Part shown: positions 6,027 to 14,976 of the stretch, in pieces
Layout: the number at the start of each line of letters is the position of its first letter
Position numbering within the stretch: the stretch's first letter is position 1
DNA from: Thermohalobacter berrensis
GTDB lineage: Bacteria > Bacillota > Clostridia > Tissierellales > Thermohalobacteraceae
NCBI RefSeq assembly: GCF_003609645.1
Contig: NZ_MCIB01000034.1
Coordinates: 62,001 to 126,000 of the forward strand
DNA length: 64,000 bases
Direction of reading: 5' to 3'
Position numbers and translations under genes: made by a program
The notes under the pieces: generated by a model
Told to the model about the DNA's origin: nothing
The model's input: only the letters and a program-made list of their open reading frames with translations
The model's database searches: none

Positions 6027-8782
6027 TGATTATCGAGGAATTAATTTTAAGTGCCTTTGGTAAATTTAAAGGTAAGCATTTAAAGTTAAAAGATGGATTG
6101 AATGTAATTTATGGCAACAATGAGGCTGGAAAAACAACTATACATAAGTTTATAGAAGGAATGTTTTATGGCTTTTTTAAACCATATACTAAACGAAAAC
6201 TTTATACTGATGACTATCATAAATATCTTCCATGGGATTGTAATGAATATAAAGGAATCCTTAAATACAGATACAAAGATTCTATATATAGAATTGAAAG
6301 GAATTTTATGAAGAGAAATGATGAAGTTAAAATATATGATGATAAAACTGGTGAAGATGTCACACATATGTTTGAATATGATAATGTAACTAGACTTCAC
6401 AATCCAGCTTCTCTTCATTTAGGATTAAATAGTATAGTATATAATAATACAGTAAGTATAAAGCAATTAGGCAATAAAACAGAAGAATCTCTAGCAAAGG
6501 AAGTAAAGGATAGCCTTATTAACCTTGGGGGAAGCTTAGATGAAGATATATCAATAAAAAGGGTTTTAGAAAGACTTGATAAAAAAATTGAAGATATAGG
6601 GACAGAAAATAGGATAAAAACCTCACCATATGGTAAGTTGGTAAATGATTTAAACAAGCTTTATGAAAAGAGAGATGAAACAAGAAAAATATACGATAAC
6701 ATAAAAATATATCAGGAAAGATTAAATATTGTATCGAAGGAGCTTGATTCTTTATTAAGTAAAAGGGATAAAGTAAAAGATAAAGTATCACTAATTGATG
6801 GTTTAAAAACTAAGAAGCGTTACTTAGAAGGTAAAAAGTTATATGATGAAATAGAAAAGCTTAAGGAAGAAATTTTAAAACTTGAGGAATATAAAAATAT
6901 AAATGGGGATGATTATACAGAAACTTTAAGATTAGATGATAGGATTAAAGAGTTAGAGAAAAACTTAAATGAAGCCAAGAAAGAGCATAATAATCTGCTA
7001 GATGGCTTAAATGATATTGAAAAGGAAATAGAAAAATTAAAATACTTTGAAGATATAGAAGATGATGAAATAGATAATGTAATGAGTAATTTTAATATTT
7101 TAATGGAAAAGGAAGAAAAAGTAAAATCAATAGATGAAGAGATTAAAAAGTATAAAGAAGAGTTAGATAAAACTAACTGTAAAAAAGAGTTCAATAACAT
7201 TGAAAAAGACTTTTATGAACATGAAGCTAAGGAAGAAGAAAGAAACAAATTAATATATTCTAAAAATGAATCAAAGAATATTTTGCTTGAATCAAAGCTA
7301 GGTGAGAAGAAAAGAAGTTTAAAAAGGTTAAATATTTTTGTGGGAGTATCAGGTATAGGAATGATTTTACTTAGTATATTAGGTTTTTTAATAAATCCAT
7401 TGATTTTAACTGCTAACATTATACCGTTGGGTACTTTATTATACTCTATTGTTAAGTCTAAGACATTAAAAAGTGATATTAATTCTTTAGTAAAACAAGT
7501 TGAAGAAACAAAAAAGAGAAAATATGAGATTGAACAAAAAGTTAATAAGCTCGAAGAAGAAATGAAAAATATTTTAAGAAAGCATGGATGTTTATCAAAG
7601 GCTGAACTTACAAGGAAGTTTAATGAATATAATAGGAACAATAACTTGCAAAATAATATAACTATTATTAAAAGACTTGAAAATCAGAAAAAAGAGTTAG
7701 GAAAGGAAATAGAAAATTTAAAAGGGTTTATTAATAAATATTTGACTTTAGTTGGGTTAAAGGAAGAAATAAATCTTGAAAATATTATGCAGGTAAGAAA
7801 TATGTATAAAGAATATACTAAATTAAAGAATAGAAAAACACAGATAATCGAAGCTAAAGAAAAACTTTCAAAGTCAGTAGAGGAAATTAATCAAAAACAT
7901 TTGGATACTAAGGAAAAGTATAAAGAAATTATTTCTAAAAACAAATCAAAGAATATACAAGAGTTTAAAGAAAAACTAAATAAGAAAAACAGATATATTG
8001 AAATTTGCCAATCACTAAAAAATAAAGAAGAATTATTAAACAGAGTTTTAGATAATGAAGACCTTGAAACCCTTGAACATAGGGCTAAAGAATTTATGGA
8101 TATAGATACAAAAGATATCGAGGAATTAGATGAAGAATTAGATAGAGAATTTTTTATTAACAAATTAGAGGAATTAGAAAGGGAAATATCAAGACAAAAA
8201 GAGGAAAAGACAAGGCTAGAAGAAAAGATTAAGAATTTAACTTCAAATACAGAACCATTGGTTGATATAGAAGAAGAAATCATTAGAAAAACTAAATTGA
8301 AAAGGGACTTTGAAAGAAAGATTAAAGCATTAAATATTGCTAGAGATACAATAAATAGGATTTCAAAGGAAATTCAAAGTGATTTTGCACCTAAGCTAAA
8401 TAAAAAGGTTGGTACAATAATAGAAAAGATTACTAATGGTAAATATAATGAAGTAAAGATTACAGATAGTATAGATATTAAGGCTGTTAACCCACATGGG
8501 GCAAATCTTATAGATATAGAAAAGCTAAGTGGAGGTACAATTGACCAGTTTTACTTTGCCACAAGGTTTGGAATTATTGATATAATTAGAGGAGATAATA
8601 ATCTTCCATTAATTTTAGATGATTGCTTTGTACAATATGACAATAAAAGGTTATATAATATACTTAGTTTCCTTATAAAGGAGTCTAATAAAAGGCAGAT
8701 AATATTATTTACATGCCATAAAAGGGAAAAAGAAGTATTAGATAAAATAAATACAGATTATAATTTTATTGAAATAGGTTAA
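6026..8782 (+). CDS. yhaN: YhaN-like coiled-coil AAA/ABC ATPase with central membrane hairpin
   Basis: 918 residues. Walker A GNNEAGKTTIHKF (residues 30-42), then very long charged heptad-rich coiled coils. A hydrophobic double segment lies near residues 438-476 (IFVGVSGIGMILLSILGFL and NIIPLGTLLYSIV), followed by a second coiled coil. Signature LSGGTIDQFYFATRFG is near residue 833 and Walker B LPLILDDCFVQYD near residue 860. This is the SMC/Rad50 layout, but where Rad50 and SbcC carry a CxxC zinc hook there is a two-helix membrane insertion and no CxxC. That arrangement is known for YhaN-type proteins and suggests membrane anchoring of the nuclease complex. It is co-translated with the phosphoesterase. 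Confidence 0.83.
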   Translation: MIIEELILSAFGKFKGKHLKLKDGLNVIYGNNEAGKTTIHKFIEGMFYGFFKPYTKRKLYTDDYHKYLPWDCNEYKGILKYRYKDSIYRIERNFMKRNDEVKIYDDKTGEDVTHMFEYDNVTRLHNPASLHLGLNSIVYNNTVSIKQLGNKTEESLAKEVKDSLINLGGSLDEDISIKRVLERLDKKIEDIGTENRIKTSPYGKLVNDLNKLYEKRDETRKIYDNIKIYQERLNIVSKELDSLLSKRDKVKDKVSLIDGLKTKKRYLEGKKLYDEIEKLKEEILKLEEYKNINGDDYTETLRLDDRIKELEKNLNEAKKEHNNLLDGLNDIEKEIEKLKYFEDIEDDEIDNVMSNFNILMEKEEKVKSIDEEIKKYKEELDKTNCKKEFNNIEKDFYEHEAKEEERNKLIYSKNESKNILLESKLGEKKRSLKRLNIFVGVSGIGMILLSILGFLINPLILTANIIPLGTLLYSIVKSKTLKSDINSLVKQVEETKKRKYEIEQKVNKLEEEMKNILRKHGCLSKAELTRKFNEYNRNNNLQNNITIIKRLENQKKELGKEIENLKGFINKYLTLVGLKEEINLENIMQVRNMYKEYTKLKNRKTQIIEAKEKLSKSVEEINQKHLDTKEKYKEIISKNKSKNIQEFKEKLNKKNRYIEICQSLKNKEELLNRVLDNEDLETLEHRAKEFMDIDTKDIEELDEELDREFFINKLEELEREISRQKEEKTRLEEKIKNLTSNTEPLVDIEEEIIRKTKLKRDFERKIKALNIARDTINRISKEIQSDFAPKLNKKVGTIIEKITNGKYNEVKITDSIDIKAVNPHGANLIDIEKLSGGTIDQFYFATRFGIIDIIRGDNNLPLILDDCFVQYDNKRLYNILSFLIKESNKRQIILFTCHKREKEVLDKINTDYNFIEIG

Positions 8783-8886
8783 AGTAGAACTTTAAAAGTT
8801 TTACTTCAACCCAGAGAAATGTTGAAAAATAGCCAATTTAAACTTAAAGTTAAACTTTAACTTTAACATAGATTAGAGGTGAAAAT

Positions 8887-9573
8887 ATGGCAGTATATGG
8901 TATAGCAGATTTGCATCTTGACCCCATTGGAGATAAGCCTATGGATATTTTCGGAGAAAACTGGGTGGACCATGAAAAAAAAATATTTAACCATTGGAAT
9001 AAGGTTATTTCTGATGATGATTTAGTTCTTATTCCAGGAGATATATCATGGGCATTAAAGCTTGATGAAGCTAAAGTAGATTTAACGAAAATAGATGAAC
9101 TTCCCGGTATTAAAGTTATAGGTAAAGGTAACCATGATTATTGGTGGGGTACTAAATCAAAACTAAACTCCCTAAAGCTTAATTCTATTCACTTTCTTTA
9201 TAATGACCATTTTATATATAAAGATATAGCTATATGTGGAACTAGGGGATGGCCCTCTAAAGATAGTGAGGAGTTTGACCCACATGATGAGAAGGTGTTT
9301 AATAGAGAGGTAAATAGGCTAGAACTATCATTAAACTCAGTATGTAAACAAGTAAATAAAATAATTGTTATGCTTCATTATCCACCTTTTAATATAGATA
9401 AAACACCTAACGAGTTTGTAGAGGTAATGAAAAAATATAATGTAGAAGTTTGCGTCTATGGTCATTTACATAGTGAGGGACATAAATTTGCTGTTGAAGG
9501 GAAAATTGATGGAATAGACTTTCATTGTATTTCATGTGATTACATTAACTTTAAACTTAAAAAAATCATGTAA
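8887..9573 (+). CDS. Calcineurin-like metallophosphoesterase (COG1768 type)
   Basis: 228 residues. Metal-binding motifs appear in order: IADLHLDP near the N-terminus, IPGDISWA, GKGNHDYWWG, then MLHYPPF and VYGHLHSEGH. The short form without a nuclease capping domain resembles the predicted phosphohydrolases of COG1768, whose substrates are unknown. ATTAGAGGTGAAA provides the ribosome site before ATG. It lies 104 nt after the YhaN gene; the interval contains only a weak A/T hairpin, so read-through from the repair pair is possible. Confidence 0.85.
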   Translation: MAVYGIADLHLDPIGDKPMDIFGENWVDHEKKIFNHWNKVISDDDLVLIPGDISWALKLDEAKVDLTKIDELPGIKVIGKGNHDYWWGTKSKLNSLKLNSIHFLYNDHFIYKDIAICGTRGWPSKDSEEFDPHDEKVFNREVNRLELSLNSVCKQVNKIIVMLHYPPFNIDKTPNEFVEVMKKYNVEVCVYGHLHSEGHKFAVEGKIDGIDFHCISCDYINFKLKKIM

Positions 9574-9613
9574 TGATTATGAAAAATACTGCACAATAGG
9601 AAGGTGAGTTGCA

Positions 9614-10165
9614 ATGGGAAAAGAGCTAGAGGTTAAAGTACTTAATATAAATAAGGATGAGATTGAAAAGAAATTAAAGGATTTGGGAGCTAAACTAATA
9701 AAGAAGGAGTATCAGATTAATACCATATTTGATACAGAAGACAGATATATAAAAAATGAAAAGAATGGTTATTTAAGAATAAGAGAGAGAAGGGATTTAG
9801 TTAATAAAGATACAGAATACATATTTACCTTAAAAAGGAATATAAGTAAAGATGGTTTAAGGGAAAATGTTGAGATTGAAACTAAAGTAGAAGATAAGGA
9901 AGCTTTAACGGAAATACTAAAGAATCTAAAATTAAATAAAAAGCATCAAGGTGAAAAGGAAAGGATTAGTTATAAATATGAAGATATAAGATTTGATATA
10001 GACACATGGGATAAAGAAACATATCCATATCCTTATTTAGAGATTGAAGTAAATAGTAAGGATGATTTAGAAAAGGCTATAAAGCTTTTAGAATTAAATA
10101 GGGAAAATGTCACTTCAAAATCACTAGGTGAACTTAGAATGGAATTGGGATTAGAAGACTTGTAA
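9614..10165 (+). CDS. CYTH domain protein (class IV adenylate cyclase / triphosphatase family)
   Basis: 183 residues. The defining ExExK motif is at residues 4-8 (KELEVKVL), and the other tunnel-lining charged strands are visible: YLRIRERR, YIFTLKRN, VEIETKV, RISYKYEDIRFDIDTW and YLEIEVNS. CYTH proteins hydrolyse inorganic or thiamine triphosphate, or form cAMP (CyaB-like). Stand-alone bacterial forms are mostly triphosphatases, so cyclase activity should not be assumed. AGGTGAG precedes the ATG and a terminator follows directly. Confidence 0.86.
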   Translation: MGKELEVKVLNINKDEIEKKLKDLGAKLIKKEYQINTIFDTEDRYIKNEKNGYLRIRERRDLVNKDTEYIFTLKRNISKDGLRENVEIETKVEDKEALTEILKNLKLNKKHQGEKERISYKYEDIRFDIDTWDKETYPYPYLEIEVNSKDDLEKAIKLLELNRENVTSKSLGELRMELGLEDL

Positions 10166-10167
10166 AC

Positions 10168-10199
10168 AAAAAGCAGCCAACTATGGCTGCTTTTTTTTT
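10168..10199 (+). terminator. Intrinsic terminator after the CYTH gene
   Basis: AAAGCAGCC / GGCTGCTTT stem with loop AACTAT, followed by a run of nine T. Confidence 0.92.
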
Positions 10200-10278
10200 C
10201 ACTAAAATTGGTTCTTTGCATAGTATAAATTAGGGAATAATAGGGATTAATAATTTGAATAGAGGTGATTATATTAGC

Positions 10279-10896
10279 ATGAATAATAAACTGCCTAGTA
10301 AAGGTTCATCTGTTACCGATTTAACTGATGATAAAAAAGGGTCTAAAGGTATAGGCACTATGCTTTTGCCCTTCATGGCTATCTTACTAACTAACCAAGG
10401 TGGATTTAATTTTAAAAAACTAAACCTTGATACTAATTTAGATGAAAAAATAGAGATGTTAGATAGAATTAAGAATTATTTCTATTATAATGACCAGGTT
10501 AACCTATGTAAAGCAAAAGATGTATTAGAAATTTTAAACAAAATGAAAAAGATTAAAAGGGAAAAATATAATGAGGAAGTAAGTGCAAGTACTGTGGATC
10601 AGTTAACCAGAGATGAAAGAAAGGAAAGAATAATAGAAGAATTGATAAACTATTCAGAAGGAAAAAATAGAGATATTATGGAAAAGGCCTTGACTGTTAA
10701 GAAAAACTTGCAACAAGTACAAACTAAAGTCCTTTCTAATAGAGAAAATGCTGTTTCTAGTGTAGATAGTAGTATTGAACCTTTAATAATGGTTGCAAAA
10801 AGTTTTGAACCTGTAATGAATGAAAGCTCCAGGAAGACAATAAGAAAGTTAGAAAAAATAATTAGAATTTTAAGAGAATCAGATGATGAGTTTTAA
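10279..10896 (+). CDS. Conserved-looking hypothetical protein, not recognised
   Basis: 205 residues from the ATG at 10279, 11 nt after AGAGGTG; a TTG at 10255 in frame would place that ribosome site inside the gene. The first 20 residues are polar, followed by one short hydrophobic stretch (IGTMLLPFMAILLTNQGG). The rest is a highly charged, largely helical protein with lysine/glutamate-rich segments and no cysteine motif. I recognise no family. Its position just before a small hydrophobic repeat protein and a probable spore-wall peptidase makes a sporulation or envelope role conceivable, but this is context only. Confidence 0.7.
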   Translation: MNNKLPSKGSSVTDLTDDKKGSKGIGTMLLPFMAILLTNQGGFNFKKLNLDTNLDEKIEMLDRIKNYFYYNDQVNLCKAKDVLEILNKMKKIKREKYNEEVSASTVDQLTRDERKERIIEELINYSEGKNRDIMEKALTVKKNLQQVQTKVLSNRENAVSSVDSSIEPLIMVAKSFEPVMNESSRKTIRKLEKIIRILRESDDEF

Positions 10897-10971
10897 AATT
10901 GTAACGGAAATACCCCTTGATGAATATTATGTATTAAATTAAATCAACTAATTGTTTAAGGGGGTTTTCTA

Positions 10972-11133
10972 ATGTCTAAAGGATTTTTTGGAGATGGAGA
11001 TGAAAGTTTACTTTTCTTTTTCTTACTTTTAGTATTGTTCTTTAATAATGGAAATTGGTTTGGAGAAGAAGGAGATGAAAGCCTACTATTCTTCTTCCTA
11101 CTATTAGTTATACTATTTGGATACGGCTACTAA
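10972..11133 (+). CDS. 53-residue hydrophobic protein made of two tandem repeats
   Basis: Too short for most ORF filters. ATG at 10972 follows AAGGGGG by 6 nt. The protein consists of two copies of a unit: GDGDESLLFFFLLLVLFF, then a NNGNWFG linker, then EEGDESLLFFFLLLVILF, ending GYGY. The two DNA copies differ at synonymous sites, so the repeat is maintained at protein level. Each unit is an acidic cap plus a membrane-length phenylalanine/leucine helix. Similar tiny hydrophobic proteins occur in endospore formers, often in spore layers, but no function is assigned. CCCCTT at 10913-10918 could pair with the ribosome site (AAGGGG, 10958-10963), possibly limiting translation. Confidence 0.78.
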   Translation: MSKGFFGDGDESLLFFFLLLVLFFNNGNWFGEEGDESLLFFFLLLVILFGYGY

Positions 11134-11152
11134 AATACTTAAAAATTAATGA

Positions 11153-11187
11153 ATCATGAGTCAGGGGATATTCCTCTGACTCATGAT
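11153..11187. terminator. Long hairpin after the repeat protein gene
   Basis: Arms ATCATGAGTCAG / CTGACTCATGAT are extended by a G-T pair and GGA/TCC to 16 bp around a TAT loop. No T run follows, so it is either a weak or Rho-assisted terminator or an mRNA-stabilising hairpin. Confidence 0.55.
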
Positions 11188-11241
11188 ATTTGTACCGTTT
11201 TTGATTATTTTGAATAGATTATAGAATAAGAGGTGGTGATA

Positions 11242-12513
11242 ATGAGAGTATTAAGATTAGGTTCCACAGGAACAGATGTAATGGAAATACAATCACTTTT
11301 AGATAAAATTGGATATAACCCTGGACCTATTGACGGTATTTTTGGATATAGAATTCAGCAGGCAGTTATTAATTTTCAGCGTGATAATGGCCTTGTACCA
11401 GACGGTATCGTTGGACCTAGAACATATAGTATACTTGAAAGGTTTTTACTTGGATATGATAATTATGTAATAAGACCAGGAGATACATTATATGACATAG
11501 CTAGAAGGTATTATACTCAAGTAGATAAAATTTTAACTGCCAATCCTGGTCTTAACCCTTATAATTTAACTATAGGCAGAGAAATTGTTGTTCCATATGG
11601 AATTGATGTAGTAGATACAGATATTGAATATACCCATGAAATAATGGAAAGGGATATAAGGGGATTACAGGCTAGGTATCCATTTTTGGAAGTAGGTTCT
11701 ATAGGTAATAGTGTGTTAGGAAGAGAGTTATATTATATTAAACTGGGAAATGGCCCTAATGAAGTATTCTATAATGGTGCACACCATGCCCTTGAATGGA
11801 TAACTGTACCTTTATTAATGAAATTTATTGAGAATTTTTCAGAAGCTTATGCAGAAGGAAGTTCAATTCGCGGATATGATATAAGGGATATCTGGAATCA
11901 AAGTACAATTTATATTGTACCTATGGTAAACCCTGATGGTATTGATTTAGTTCTTAATGGCCTCCAGAGAGATAACCCATATTATGAAGAATTATTAGAA
12001 TGGAATGATACCGGTCTGCCCTTCTCACAGGTGTGGCAGGCAAACATAAGGGGAGTAGATTTAAATCATAACTATAATGCTCTATGGGAGCTTTCAAAGG
12101 AAGCAGAACCTAGATATGGAGTTGATGGTCCAGGACCTACAAGATATTCAGGACCTTATCCAGAATCAGAACCGGAATCAAGTGCAGTAGCAAACTTTAC
12201 TAGACAACATAATTTTAGATTAGTATTAGCATATCATAGTCAAGGAGAAGTTATCTTTTGGGATTTTCAAAACATGGCTCCACCAGTAGCTAGAAGAATA
12301 GGAGAATTATTATCACAGGTAAGTGGATATAGACTTGCTGAAGCTTATGGAATTGCTTCATATGCAGGTTACAAAGACTGGTTTATTTATAGATATGGAA
12401 AGCCGGGATACACAATAGAGGTTGGAAGGGGTAGAAATCCATTGCCAATAACTCAATTTGACAGAATATATAATGATAATGAGGAACTATTAATTTTAGC
12501 TTCAGTTGTTTGA
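11242..12513 (+). CDS. M14 zinc carboxypeptidase with peptidoglycan-binding and LysM domains
   Basis: 423 residues from the ATG at 11242 (AGGTGGTG 3 nt before). Domain order: a peptidoglycan-binding type 1 repeat (LRLGSTGTDVMEIQSLL to GIVGPRTY, about 5-70), one LysM (YVIRPGDTLYDIARRY to VPYG, about 75-115), then a zinc carboxypeptidase M14 domain. The domain has HHALEW (HxxE zinc site, near residue 180), LAYHSQGE (third ligand) and YTIEVGRG (catalytic glutamate, near 391). The layout matches gamma-D-glutamyl-diaminopimelate endopeptidase I of bacilli, which cuts muropeptides during sporulation. There is no signal peptide, compatible with action in the mother cell or forespore. Confidence 0.87.
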   Translation: MRVLRLGSTGTDVMEIQSLLDKIGYNPGPIDGIFGYRIQQAVINFQRDNGLVPDGIVGPRTYSILERFLLGYDNYVIRPGDTLYDIARRYYTQVDKILTANPGLNPYNLTIGREIVVPYGIDVVDTDIEYTHEIMERDIRGLQARYPFLEVGSIGNSVLGRELYYIKLGNGPNEVFYNGAHHALEWITVPLLMKFIENFSEAYAEGSSIRGYDIRDIWNQSTIYIVPMVNPDGIDLVLNGLQRDNPYYEELLEWNDTGLPFSQVWQANIRGVDLNHNYNALWELSKEAEPRYGVDGPGPTRYSGPYPESEPESSAVANFTRQHNFRLVLAYHSQGEVIFWDFQNMAPPVARRIGELLSQVSGYRLAEAYGIASYAGYKDWFIYRYGKPGYTIEVGRGRNPLPITQFDRIYNDNEELLILASVV

Positions 12514-12565
12514 GAAATAGATATTTCAAATTAAAAATCTAAAATAAAAAATTGAAAATTATTGT

Positions 12566-12587
12566 AGGGCTGAATTTATTCAGCCCT
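12566..12587 (+). terminator. Terminator-like hairpin after the M14 peptidase gene
   Basis: AGGGCTGAA / TTCAGCCCT 9-bp stem with TTTA loop; the T run after it is interrupted (AAACATTTT), so termination may be inefficient. Confidence 0.65.
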
Positions 12588-12688
12588 AAACATTTTATGA
12601 AAGTAATTATAAATTTAAAATATGAGAGGAAAATTCTATATTTTAGAGAAATATAACATTAGGGTCTTTTTAAAGGAGGATAAATAAA

Positions 12689-13438
12689 ATGCTTAATATA
12701 AGGAGAGTCAATAAGGAGGATAGGGAAGATATAATCTCTATATCAACGACAATTTGGGAAGGTGATGATTACATACCTAATATTGTGGATAAATGGATTG
12801 ATGATAGAGAAGGAGAATTCACAGTAGCAGAGCTTAATGGACAAGTTGTAGGATTTGCAAAACTTACTGTATTAAAACCAGGGGATATATGGCTTGAAGG
12901 TATAAGGGTAGATAAAAGGTATAGAGGGTTAGGAATTGGAAAAGAGATGACCAGGTATTTTATTGATAAAGCAAAAAGGATGAAAGCAAAATCAATATCA
13001 CTTTCAACTTATATAGAAAATCATGAAAGTATAAAAATTATTGAGAAAAATGGATTTAAAAAATCTGTTTCTTTTAAGATATTTTATGGTAATGATAATT
13101 ACCAAAGTACCAAAAAAGCCAAGAAATATAAAAAGGTAGATAACTTTGATGATATATCTTATATTTTAGATAGTAATCAGATGAAATTAAGAAAAAATTA
13201 TATAGCTTTTGATTGGACTTTTATAAAATTGGATAAAAAATTATTAGAAGAATTAATTAATAGAGGGGATGTTTACGTATTAAAAGAAAACAATGAAGTC
13301 AAATCAACATTAATATTAAGTAATAAAATGTCTAAAGCAAATGGTCTATCACTTTCATATATAGATGGTGAGGATTATTATGAGGATGGATTAAAATTTG
13401 CAGTTAACAAATTTAAAAGTAAAGGATATGTGAATTAG
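12689..13438 (+). CDS. GNAT family N-acetyltransferase, C-terminus cut by a frameshift
   Basis: 249 residues up to TAG at 13436. The N-terminal half is a standard GNAT domain: VGFAKLTVL, then LEGIRVDKRYRGLGIGKEM (acetyl-CoA loop with RxxGxG), then SISLSTYIENHESIKIIEKNGF. The second half is a degenerate GNAT-like repeat. The frame breaks after KFKSKGY. One base further the -1 frame continues with ELVFMCPNIEKLRK to DVFVYEYLHQ, which looks like the family's proper C-terminus. The substrate is unknown. The truncated protein may still fold in its catalytic half, so I list it as a CDS rather than a dead gene. Confidence 0.75.
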   Translation: MLNIRRVNKEDREDIISISTTIWEGDDYIPNIVDKWIDDREGEFTVAELNGQVVGFAKLTVLKPGDIWLEGIRVDKRYRGLGIGKEMTRYFIDKAKRMKAKSISLSTYIENHESIKIIEKNGFKKSVSFKIFYGNDNYQSTKKAKKYKKVDNFDDISYILDSNQMKLRKNYIAFDWTFIKLDKKLLEELINRGDVYVLKENNEVKSTLILSNKMSKANGLSLSYIDGEDYYEDGLKFAVNKFKSKGYVN

Positions 13439-13551
13439 TCTTTATGTGTCCAAATATAGAAAAATTACGTAAGACTGCACAAAAATTAAACTTAATATTC
13501 TTTAATGAGAAACCATTAGATGTATTTGTATATGAATATTTACACCAATAA
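13429..13551 (+). pseudogene. Orphaned out-of-frame C-terminus of the GNAT gene
   Basis: In the frame beginning at 13429 an open stretch of 40 codons runs to TAA at 13549-13551 and overlaps the end of the GNAT reading frame. It reads ELVFMCPNIEKLRKTAQKL, then LIFFNEKPLDVFVYEYLHQ, a plausible GNAT C-terminal helix and strand. Adding one base near 13429 would join it to the upstream gene as a protein of about 287 residues. It has no start or ribosome site of its own. Confidence 0.65.
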
Positions 13552-13584
13552 AATATTGGAATTTAAATATAAGGAGGGAATTGT

Positions 13585-14976
13585 ATGTTGAATAAATCGG
13601 TTATAGAGGCTGTAATTAATGATGCACTATCTACTGGAGGGGATTTTGCAGAAGTTTATTTAGAAGATAAGTATAATACTGGATTAACTATGATAGGTGG
13701 AAAGGTTGAGAAAGGTCTTTCGGGAAGGGATTATGGAGTAGGTATTAGAATTTTTAATAAAAACAATAGCATATATGCATACACTAATAATTCATCTAAA
13801 GAAAACCTTATTAAAGTAGCAAGGGAAGCTGCAAAGGCTCTATCAGAAAATAAGAAGGATATTGCTATTGATTTAAGGAAAAGTTCATTAGACAATAAAC
13901 ACTTTATTAAGGTACTTCCAAATAACGTAGAAAAGGCTAAAAAAGTAGAGCTTATGAGAAGGGCCTATAATACAGCTAAAAATTATGATGAAGTAATTTC
14001 TCAGGTTACAGTTAATTATATGGATGTAGAAAAAAATATTTTGATTGCAAATTCAGAAGGGCTATTTGTTGAAGATAAAAGGGTTAGGACTAGAATTGCA
14101 ATTAACGCTGTTGCTTCAAAAGATGGAGAAATGCAGTCCGGTTTCTTTGGTCCAGGTGCCCATATGGGATTTGAATTTTACGAGAAAATTAATATTGAAG
14201 AATATGCTAAGGAAGCAGCTAGAATTGCTAAAACTATGATAAATGCTGACCTATGCCCTAGTGGGAAAATGCCTGTTGTTATAGAAAATGGATTCGGAGG
14301 AGTTATATTACATGAAGCATGTGGACATGGATTAGAGGCTACATCAGTTGCAAAGGGTACTTCCATATTTACAGGGAAAATTGGTGAAAAAGTAGCATCA
14401 GACTTAGTAACTGTAGTAGATGATGGAACTATACCTAATGAATGGGGGTCACAAAATATAGATGACGAAGGTATGGAGACTAGAAAAAATGTATTAATAG
14501 AAAGGGGAGTATTAAAAGGATATTTAATAGACAAGCTAAATAGTAGAAAAATGAATATGGAGCCTACAGGTTCAGGGAGAAGACAATCATATAAATATGC
14601 CCCAACATCAAGAATGACAAATACATATATATGTAATGGAAAATCTACTAGAGAGGAAATTATTGAGAATACGGAATATGGACTCTATGCAAAATATATG
14701 GGAGGGGGTTCTGTAAATCCTTCAACGGGAGATTTTAACTTTGCAGTAATGGAAGGATATATTGTAAAAAATGGAAAAATAGAAAAACCAGTACGAGGAG
14801 CTACACTTATTGGTAATGGAAGAAATATTTTAAAAGAAATAGATATGGTTGGGAATAATCTTGCCTTTGGTCAAGGGATGTGTGGTTCATTAAGTGGTTC
14901 TTTACCAGTTAATGTTGGCCAACCAACAATAAGGGTAAGATCTATAACTGTAGGGGGAAGAAAGGCAAAAAAATAA
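13585..14976 (+). CDS. tldD: TldD family metalloprotease, catalytic subunit
   Basis: 463 residues. The zinc motif HEACGHGLEA (HExxxH, first His near residue 243) follows MPVVIENGFGGVIL. The C-terminus GQPTIRVRSITVGGRK is typical of TldD. Family knowledge: TldD pairs with TldE (PmbA) to form a heterodimeric protease that degrades unfolded peptides and matures microcins and some RiPPs. The partner gene follows 129 nt downstream. AAGGAGGG precedes the ATG. The stop codon follows a run of seven A (GCA AAA AAA TAA), which is a -1 slippery heptamer, noted separately. Confidence 0.9.
   Translation: MLNKSVIEAVINDALSTGGDFAEVYLEDKYNTGLTMIGGKVEKGLSGRDYGVGIRIFNKNNSIYAYTNNSSKENLIKVAREAAKALSENKKDIAIDLRKSSLDNKHFIKVLPNNVEKAKKVELMRRAYNTAKNYDEVISQVTVNYMDVEKNILIANSEGLFVEDKRVRTRIAINAVASKDGEMQSGFFGPGAHMGFEFYEKINIEEYAKEAARIAKTMINADLCPSGKMPVVIENGFGGVILHEACGHGLEATSVAKGTSIFTGKIGEKVASDLVTVVDDGTIPNEWGSQNIDDEGMETRKNVLIERGVLKGYLIDKLNSRKMNMEPTGSGRRQSYKYAPTSRMTNTYICNGKSTREEIIENTEYGLYAKYMGGGSVNPSTGDFNFAVMEGYIVKNGKIEKPVRGATLIGNGRNILKEIDMVGNNLAFGQGMCGSLSGSLPVNVGQPTIRVRSITVGGRKAKK

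Noticed and set aside
6086-8283. Several long minus-strand open frames opposite the YhaN-like gene
   Set aside because: They are complements of lysine/glutamate-rich coiled-coil codons, giving Ser/Phe/Leu-rich shadow proteins without start signals.
13436-13438. TAG in the GNAT gene as a possible pyrrolysine codon
   Set aside because: Reading straight through TAG gives only six codons to another stop; the homologous-looking tail lies in the -1 frame, so a frameshift fits and pyrrolysine does not.
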